64,000 nucleotides of DNA from Achromobacter xylosoxidans (GTDB lineage: Bacteria > Pseudomonadota > Gammaproteobacteria > Burkholderiales > Burkholderiaceae_B), in assembly GCF_002192695.1 (NCBI RefSeq), contig NZ_MTLG01000067.1, forward strand, positions 1 to 64,000, in the 5' to 3' direction. The notes below the pieces were generated by a model. That model ran no database searches and was not told where the DNA came from. It saw nothing but the letters and a program-made list of their open reading frames with translations. This document shows, one piece after another, positions 58,575-64,000 of this stretch (position 1 is its first letter; each line of letters begins with the position of its first letter). Position numbers and translations under genes: made by a program.

Positions 58575-59595
58575 TCGAGCCCGGCGCGGCTGCCTGGCCA
58601 TGGCCGGGCGCGTCATCTTCAGCCTTGTTCTCATCCTTTCCGCGCTGTGGGGCGGCCTGGCGCTGGACTATCGCATGCCGGGCGGGGCGGTGGCGCAGGG
58701 CGCGGCGGCGCTGGCCTGGGCCGGGCTGTGCCTGTACGCGGCCATCGCGCTGTGGCGCGGACGCGCCCGGCGCGCCGCCTGGACCTGGCTGATCGGCATG
58801 GCCGCGCTGTGCCTGTGGTGGCAGACGCTGGCGCCGTCCAACGACCGCATCTGGGCGGACGACGTGGCGCGCACGCTGCGCGGCAGCGTTTCCGGATCCA
58901 TCGTGACGCTGGACAGCGTGCGCAATTTCGATTGGCAGGCCGATACCGACACGCGCTACACCGCGCGTTGGGAAAGCCAGCAGTACAACCTGAACGACCT
59001 GGTCTCGGTGGACATGGTCCTGTCGTACTGGGGCAGTCCGGCCATCGCCCACACGCTGGTCTCCTTCGGTTTCACCGACGGCCGCCACGTCGTGTTCTCG
59101 GTCGAGATCCGCAAGGAGCGCGGCGAGCAGTTCTCGGAAATCGGCGGCTTCTTCAAGCAGTTCGAACTGAGCGTGATCGCGGCGAAGGAGCGCGACATCC
59201 TCTACGTGCGCGCCGGGCCGCGCGCCGAACGCGTGTACCGGTATTCCGTCGACATGCCCGTGCCCGCCATGCGCGAACTGTTCCTGTCCTATGTGCGCAC
59301 CGCGAATGAACTGGCCGATGCGCCGCGCTTCTATCACACCGTGACGGCCAACTGCACCACGCTGGTCTACCGCATGGTGCGGGCGATCGTGCCGGGCCTG
59401 CCCATGGACTACCGCATTCTCCTGTCCGGCTATCTGCCGGAATATCTCTACGAGCAGGGCGGGCTGGACACCGGCAAACCCTTGGCCGGGCTGCGCGAAC
59501 AGGGCTACCTCGGCAAGCCTGCCTTGCCCGGCCCGGACCCGGTCGAGTTTTCGCGCGCCATTCGCCAACCGGCATCGGCGGAGACCGCGCAATGA
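58561..59595 (+). CDS. DUF4105 membrane protein
   Basis: A 344-residue protein with three N-terminal membrane helices (about 15-95), then a large outer domain. Residues 145-280 match DUF4105 (Lnb-type): WESQQYNLNDL, IAHTLVSFGFTDGRHVVFSVEIR and the cysteine motif TANCTTLVYRM. That domain looks like a papain-fold/NlpC-like protein, and related proteins take part in lipoprotein N-acylation in some species; function here is open. It overlaps marC by 14 bases (ATG 58600 is an alternative start) and the next gene by ATGA. Confidence 0.8.
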   Translation: MAACNRARRGCLAMAGRVIFSLVLILSALWGGLALDYRMPGGAVAQGAAALAWAGLCLYAAIALWRGRARRAAWTWLIGMAALCLWWQTLAPSNDRIWADDVARTLRGSVSGSIVTLDSVRNFDWQADTDTRYTARWESQQYNLNDLVSVDMVLSYWGSPAIAHTLVSFGFTDGRHVVFSVEIRKERGEQFSEIGGFFKQFELSVIAAKERDILYVRAGPRAERVYRYSVDMPVPAMRELFLSYVRTANELADAPRFYHTVTANCTTLVYRMVRAIVPGLPMDYRILLSGYLPEYLYEQGGLDTGKPLAGLREQGYLGKPALPGPDPVEFSRAIRQPASAETAQ

Positions 59596-61496
59596 GCGCC
59601 ATCTGGACGGCCGGCGCGAAGGGTTGCGCGATCCTGGGCCTGCTGGTGTGCGCCGGCTGCGCGGGCGTCAAGGTGTCTTCCGTCAGTACCCAGGATTACA
59701 TCGCCCAGCGCCGCGGCGACGTGCTCACCACCGGCCAGTTGAGCGCGTCCGCTCGCGAATCCATGGCCGTGCTGGGCCTGAACGCGCAGGAATGCCGCAA
59801 GGACCGCGACGCCTGCACCCATGCGCTGGCCACCATGGAAGGGCTGGACAGCGAAAGGCGCCTGGCTACGCTGTCCGAGGTCTGGCTGATGGAGGCGCTG
59901 GCCACCGAAAAGCAGCGCCCCGCCAGCCAGGCGGACCAGGACGAGCTGCTGGACGCCTATCTGCAGACGGCGCGGGCCGCCTACGCCTACCTGTTCCACA
60001 CGTCGCGTTCGCCCAGCGATCGCGCCTTCGAGGACCGCCAGACGCAGGTGCGCGACTACTACAACTACGCCGTGCAGCAGGCGGTCACGCGCCTGTTCGA
60101 GCAGCATCGCGGCCGTCCGCCGGAACCCGGAACGGCGATGGCGGCTGGCGCCTGGCAGGTGCTGGGCGAGATGTCCGACGTCAAGCTGCCCGGCGGCAAG
60201 CAGTTTCCGCACGAACTGGTGCCCGCGTCGACCCTGACGTTCCGCGGGCTGCGCAGCATGTATCGGCGCGACGGCTTCGGCGCCGAGCTGGTGGCCGTCA
60301 CGGCGCGCCGCGTGAACGATGCCGACACCTTCAAGACGCCATACAGCGAAACGCCGTTTCCCGCCGTGACCGTCATCATTGCCTTCCCCGGCGATACGCT
60401 GGAGCAGGTCATGGCCGCGCAGAAGGCGACCCTGGCGGCCTACGATCCCTACAAGCGGGATACCGTGGAGCTGGCCGGCACGAAGGTGCCGCTGGCCGCC
60501 AATTTCACGTCCGGCTACGGCTTGTGGCTGGCGCGCTCGGGCTTCGCCACCCAGGCGCTGCGCAACGTCCTGGGCAAGGAAGAGGGCATCGACGCGCCGC
60601 ACGTCTACCTGCTGCAGCCCTACGACCCGGACCGGCGCACCGTCATCATGCTGCACGGCCTGGCCAGCAGCCCCGAGGCCTGGATCAACGTCGCCAACGA
60701 GGTGCTGGGCGACGAAACCCTGCGTCAGAATTACCAGATCTGGCAGGTCTATTACCCGACCAACGCGCCGCTGGCGCTGAACAACCGCGCCATCCGCGAC
60801 GCGCTGCGCCAGACGATCGAGCATTTCGATCCCATGGGCGCGGCGCAGGCTTCGCGCGACACCGTCATCATCGGGCACAGCATGGGCGGCGTGCTGAGCC
60901 GGCTGCTGGTGTCCTCGTCCGGCACCGTGCTGTGGGACGCGCTGCGCGACCACGCCAAGCTGGACGAGACGCGCCTGGCCGAGGCGCGCGCCGAATTCGA
61001 TCCGGTGCTGAGCTTCGAGGCGTTTCCCGGCATCTCGCGCGCGGTGTTCATCGCGGCGCCGCACCGCGGCACGCCTTTTGCCGAGAACACTTTGTCGCGT
61101 TGGCTGTCCAACCTGATCACCCTGCCTGTGACGGTAGTCAGGCAGTTCGCCAAGCTCAACCGGCTGGCCGACGCCGATGGGCCGCCCCGGCCAGAAACCT
61201 CGATCCGGGTGCCCAATGGCGTGGACAACCTGAGCGAAAAGGACAGATTCGTGAGATTGACCGCGTCCATGCCGATTTCGCCGGCGGTGCGTTACCACAG
61301 CATCATTGCGAACAACACGCCCGGCGTCCCGCTGGCGGATTCGGACGACGGCCTGGTGCCGTACCGTAGCGCGCATCTGGAGGGCGCCGAATCCGAGAAG
61401 ATCATTCCGTTCTCGCACAGCGTGCAAGAGACGCCGCAGGCGATCCTGGAGCTCAGGCGCATTCTGCGGCTGCAGCTGGAACAGGGGGCGCGCTGA
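59592..61496 (+). CDS. alpha/beta hydrolase lipoprotein
   Basis: A 634-residue predicted lipoprotein (lipobox LVCAGC, Cys23; Ala at +2 favours the outer membrane). The C-terminal two thirds is an alpha/beta hydrolase: MLHGLASSPEAWIN, nucleophile elbow GHSMGG with the catalytic serine, then a late acid and His region near GLVPYRSAHLEG and FSHSVQ. Esterase or lipase action in the envelope is likely. The N-terminal third is helical and not recognised. ATGA-coupled to the DUF4105 gene, so the two may act on the same envelope lipid or lipoprotein. Confidence 0.82.
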   Translation: MSAIWTAGAKGCAILGLLVCAGCAGVKVSSVSTQDYIAQRRGDVLTTGQLSASARESMAVLGLNAQECRKDRDACTHALATMEGLDSERRLATLSEVWLMEALATEKQRPASQADQDELLDAYLQTARAAYAYLFHTSRSPSDRAFEDRQTQVRDYYNYAVQQAVTRLFEQHRGRPPEPGTAMAAGAWQVLGEMSDVKLPGGKQFPHELVPASTLTFRGLRSMYRRDGFGAELVAVTARRVNDADTFKTPYSETPFPAVTVIIAFPGDTLEQVMAAQKATLAAYDPYKRDTVELAGTKVPLAANFTSGYGLWLARSGFATQALRNVLGKEEGIDAPHVYLLQPYDPDRRTVIMLHGLASSPEAWINVANEVLGDETLRQNYQIWQVYYPTNAPLALNNRAIRDALRQTIEHFDPMGAAQASRDTVIIGHSMGGVLSRLLVSSSGTVLWDALRDHAKLDETRLAEARAEFDPVLSFEAFPGISRAVFIAAPHRGTPFAENTLSRWLSNLITLPVTVVRQFAKLNRLADADGPPRPETSIRVPNGVDNLSEKDRFVRLTASMPISPAVRYHSIIANNTPGVPLADSDDGLVPYRSAHLEGAESEKIIPFSHSVQETPQAILELRRILRLQLEQGAR

Positions 61497-61711
61497 TGCA
61501 CTGGCTATTGTTCGGCCTTCTGGGCGTTGCCGCCTGTACCGTGATTGCGGCACTGTTGCGCCAGCCGGGTGTATGGCTCTATGACTGGAGCGCGACGCGC
61601 GCGATCAGGCGGCAGGCCGCTCTGCGCCAAAGCCAGGCCCTGATAGCCGAGGCGGCTGCGCCCGATGCCGTGGAACCCGCGCGCAGCCGCCCTGTCACGC
61701 AAGCCGGATAA
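61496..61711 (+). CDS. small single-span membrane protein
   Basis: A 71-residue protein with one N-terminal membrane helix (LLFGLLGVAACTVIAALL) and a basic then acidic cytoplasmic tail. It overlaps the hydrolase stop as TGATG, so it is translated with it. Unknown function; a helper of the envelope operon is plausible. Confidence 0.6.
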   Translation: MHWLLFGLLGVAACTVIAALLRQPGVWLYDWSATRAIRRQAALRQSQALIAEAAAPDAVEPARSRPVTQAG

Positions 61712-61759
61712 CCCTGAGCGCAGCGCCGAAAGGGCGGGCCAGGGATCGTCCGCGCGGGC

Positions 61760-63040
61760 TTACCGGGATTCCAGCCCCAGATGCCCGCGCAGCGTGCCGT
61801 GCTGATACTCCGTGCGGAACAGCCCCCGGCGCTGCAGCACCGGAATCACGTGTTCGACGAAATCGTCGATGCCTCCCGGCAGGGACGGCGGCATCAGGTT
61901 GAAGCCGTCGGCGCCTTCATTGCGGTACCAATGCTCCATCTTGTCGGCGATCTGCTCGGGCGTGCCCACCATGGTGCAATGGCCGCCGCCGGCCGCCAGC
62001 CGGCCGAGCAATTGGCGCACGGTGGGTTTTTCGGTTTCGATGATGCGCAGGATGGTCGCGTAGCGGCCCTTGGGGCCGGTGAATTCGGCCAGGGGCGGCA
62101 GGGCGGGCACGGGCGCATCCAGCTCCCAGGCGGAGCAGTCCTGCAGCACGAACGTGCCCAGCTGGCGCAGCGAAGCGTCGCTGGGCAACAGCACGTCCAG
62201 CTCGCGCTGCTTGGCGCGAGCCTCGGCCTCGGTCGAGCCCACGTAGGTGACCAGGCCCGGCATGATGGGCACGAAATCCTGGCGGCCGGCGGCCAGCACG
62301 CGCCGCTTGATGTCGCGGTAATAGGCCTGCGCCGCAGGCAGGTCGTAGGCGACGGCGTAGATCGCCTCGGCGCGCCTGGCGGCCAGGTCGCGGCCCTGGT
62401 CCGAGGCGCCGGCCTGAAACAGCACCGGGCGGCCTTGCGGCGGACGCGGCACCGTCAGGGGGCCGTCGACCAGGAAATGCTCGCCGTGGTGGTTGATCTT
62501 GCGCACGCTTGCGGGCACGCCGTAATCGCCCGCGCGGTCGATGGCCAGCGCGTCCTGGTCCCAGGAGTCGAACAGCTTCAAGGCGACGTCGACGAACTCC
62601 TCGGCGCGCGCATAGCGCCAGTCGTGCCCCGGCATGGACTCGTAGCCGTGGTTGCGCGCTTCCGCGTCGAACATGGACGTGACCACGTTCCAGCCCATGC
62701 GCCCGCCCGAAATATGATCCAGCGAGGCCACCATGCGGGCCGCGTGAAAGGGCGTGAAGAAGGTGCTGGAAACCGTGCTGATCAGGCCGATGCGGGAGGT
62801 GGCGCGCGCAATCGCGGCCATGGCGGTCAGCGGCTCCAGGTACCAGCGCGGGCCGTCGCCGATATTGTCCACCGATTGCCCGTCGGCAAAGAAGATGGCG
62901 TCCAGCTTGCCGCGTTCGGCGGTGCGCGCCAGTTCCTCGTAGTAGGCGATGTCGCCCAGCCGCTCGGCGGCGGAATCCGGGTGGCGCCAGGCGGCGCGAT
63001 GGTGGCCGCAGCCGAAGATGAACAGGTTCAGATGCAGCAT
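61760..63040 (-). CDS. LLM-class flavin-dependent monooxygenase (NtaA/DszA type)
   Basis: A 426-residue luciferase-like monooxygenase. It shows AWRHPDSAAERLGDIAYYEELARTAERGKLDAIFFAD, GLISTVSSTFFTPFHAAR, SGGRMGWNVVTS and RPVLFQAGAS, the signature of the nitrilotriacetate/dibenzothiophene monooxygenase group. These use reduced FMN from a separate reductase to oxidise amines, sulfur compounds or similar. No reductase gene lies beside it. Substrate unknown. Confidence 0.88.
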   Translation of the reverse strand: MLHLNLFIFGCGHHRAAWRHPDSAAERLGDIAYYEELARTAERGKLDAIFFADGQSVDNIGDGPRWYLEPLTAMAAIARATSRIGLISTVSSTFFTPFHAARMVASLDHISGGRMGWNVVTSMFDAEARNHGYESMPGHDWRYARAEEFVDVALKLFDSWDQDALAIDRAGDYGVPASVRKINHHGEHFLVDGPLTVPRPPQGRPVLFQAGASDQGRDLAARRAEAIYAVAYDLPAAQAYYRDIKRRVLAAGRQDFVPIMPGLVTYVGSTEAEARAKQRELDVLLPSDASLRQLGTFVLQDCSAWELDAPVPALPPLAEFTGPKGRYATILRIIETEKPTVRQLLGRLAAGGGHCTMVGTPEQIADKMEHWYRNEGADGFNLMPPSLPGGIDDFVEHVIPVLQRRGLFRTEYQHGTLRGHLGLESR

Positions 63041-63222
63041 GGCGATCCGGCCCGGACGGGGGCGGTAAAAGGCGCGATAGGCATGGTCAGGCTCTACGAT
63101 TGCAGCGGCGGACAGGCAAACGGCCGCCGCACGCGGGCGAACTTAGCACAAAAGCCGCGGACGGGCCTCCCCGCCAGGCGCGTTGACATTGCCGTGCCGC
63201 TCTCCTAATCTTGCGGCAATTC

Positions 63223-63308
63223 CTGGGGGAGCCCTGCAAGGGCTGAGATTCCGCGTCATCGCGGTAACCCTTTGAACCTGATCCGGGTAATGCCGGCGAA
63301 GGGAAGGA
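63223..63308 (+). ncRNA. TPP riboswitch (THI element)
   Basis: The aptamer is clear: GGGGGAGCCC, then CTGAGATTCC, the variable arm, ACCCTTTGAACCTGATCCGG and TAATGCCGGCGAAGGGA, all hallmarks of the thiamine pyrophosphate riboswitch. It reads rightward into the symporter gene 120 bases on. The rest of the 63041-63428 gap is the riboswitch flank and leader; a GC-rich region at 63310-63335 could form the regulatory stem. Confidence 0.95.
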
Positions 63309-63428
63309 CATCGCGCAGTCCGCGCGCCCTCCCTAGACTTTCATTCATCTTGCGGCCTGCGCACTCGCGTGGCGGGGCCGCCGCGTTGCGCGTCCGGCGG
63401 CCAGCCGGCAGCGGGAGGACCGATATCC

Positions 63429-64000
63429 ATGTTGACCCAATCCACCGCCCTGATGTGGCTGCTGCTGTTTTCAGGAGGCTTCGCCCTGGCCAGCGTGCTG
63501 TACACGCGGCGCAAGCGCGGCACCCTGGAGGACTACATCGTCGCCCGCAACAGCCAGGGCGCCTTCGGCACCATCCTGACGCTGATGGCCTCGACCCTGG
63601 GCGCCTGGATCCTGTTCTCGCCCGCGCAGGCGGCGACCTGGGGCGGTTTGGCGGCAGTCATCGGCTACGCGCTGGGATCGATGTCGCCGCGCCTGGTCAT
63701 GATTCCGCTGGGACGGCGCATGCGCGAACTCATCCCCCACGGCCACACCCTGACGGAATTCCTGATGGCCCGCTACGGCAGGCCCATGTACGGCCTGGCG
63801 CTGTTCATCATGCTGTTCTATCTCTTCATTGCCCTGTCGGCCGAAGTCACGGCGATCGCCAAGCTGGTCACCATGCTGGCGCCCGTGCCGCTCTGGGTCA
63901 CCGCCGCCATCGTGATGGGAACCACCTTGCTCTACACCACCTACGGCGGGCTGCGTTCCTCCATCTTCACGGACCAGGTGCAGATGATGGTGATCGTGCC
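63429..64000 (+). CDS. sodium:solute symporter under TPP riboswitch control (partial)
   Basis: The first 190 residues of a sodium:solute symporter (SSS family); the gene runs off the window. Seen are the family opening, YIVARNSQGAFGTILTLMASTLGAWILFSPAQAATWGG, RRMRELIPHGHTLTEFLMARYG and TYGGLRSSIFTDQVQM. Start ATG 63429 has GGGAGG upstream. Because a TPP riboswitch precedes it, the cargo is probably thiamine or a precursor; the fold alone does not show it. Confidence 0.9.
   Translation, partial: MLTQSTALMWLLLFSGGFALASVLYTRRKRGTLEDYIVARNSQGAFGTILTLMASTLGAWILFSPAQAATWGGLAAVIGYALGSMSPRLVMIPLGRRMRELIPHGHTLTEFLMARYGRPMYGLALFIMLFYLFIALSAEVTAIAKLVTMLAPVPLWVTAAIVMGTTLLYTTYGGLRSSIFTDQVQMMVIV

Overview
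The window is GC-rich DNA, about two thirds G+C in most genes, from a betaproteobacterium of the Alcaligenaceae, most likely Achromobacter or a close Bordetella relative. The clues are a penicillin G acylase of the Achromobacter/E. coli type, an AAC(6')-type acetyltransferase, many LysR regulators, two Liv-type ABC importers tied to catabolic genes and two FecI-FecR-TonB receptor units. The genus is inferred; there is no rRNA or tRNA in the window to fix it.

Layout. 106-8642: a plus-strand aromatic catabolic operon (extradiol dioxygenase, class II aldolase-fold protein, semialdehyde dehydrogenase, a complete five-gene Liv-type ABC importer, SDR). 8733-10198: AAC(6')-like acetyltransferase, small lipoprotein, SH3-like exported protein. 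10221-11655: ArsR-family regulator and quinone reductase-like enzyme with matching operators. 11737-14568: a large STAND NTPase of lower GC, a likely acquired defence gene. 14617-22988: two tandem, complete fecI-fecR-receptor units for siderophore uptake. 23222-26979: folate-independent methionine synthesis (flavin reductase, mesD, mesX, metR) with a MetR box. 26969-32358: a four-gene, lower-GC, translationally coupled cassette (membrane/nuclease-like protein, coiled-coil protein, small protein, UPF1-like SF1 helicase) abutting metR; this is the best candidate for an undescribed system. 32540-35133: old yellow enzyme, RidA and a divergent LysR. 35165-37299: TetR and a 14-TM MFS pump sharing a palindromic operator. 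37277-40942: LysR and penicillin G acylase. 40914-45586: fused ABC exporter and LysR. 45602-53715: a second catabolic operon with importer (SBP, LivHMGF, thiolase, acyl-CoA ligase, GntR). 53892-57737: N-formylglutamate amidohydrolase-like enzyme, LysR, MFS, TetR. 57891-61711: MarC, DUF4105 membrane protein, lipoprotein hydrolase and a small membrane protein. 61760-64000: flavin-dependent monooxygenase, then a TPP riboswitch controlling a sodium:solute symporter that runs off the window.

How the parts fit. The two Liv-type operons each pair uptake of an organic acid or aromatic with enzymes that would use it: ring cleavage and dehydrogenation in the first, CoA activation and thiolysis in the second. 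Substrates cannot be read from sequence. Most genes have a local regulator with a visible operator (ArsR, TetR twice, LysR inverted repeat, MetR box, Fur-like boxes). The two islands of lower GC (STAND gene; helicase cassette) interrupt this metabolic background and look like acquired defence or mobile-conflict genes. No integrase, transposase, IS end, CRISPR array or RNA gene was found.
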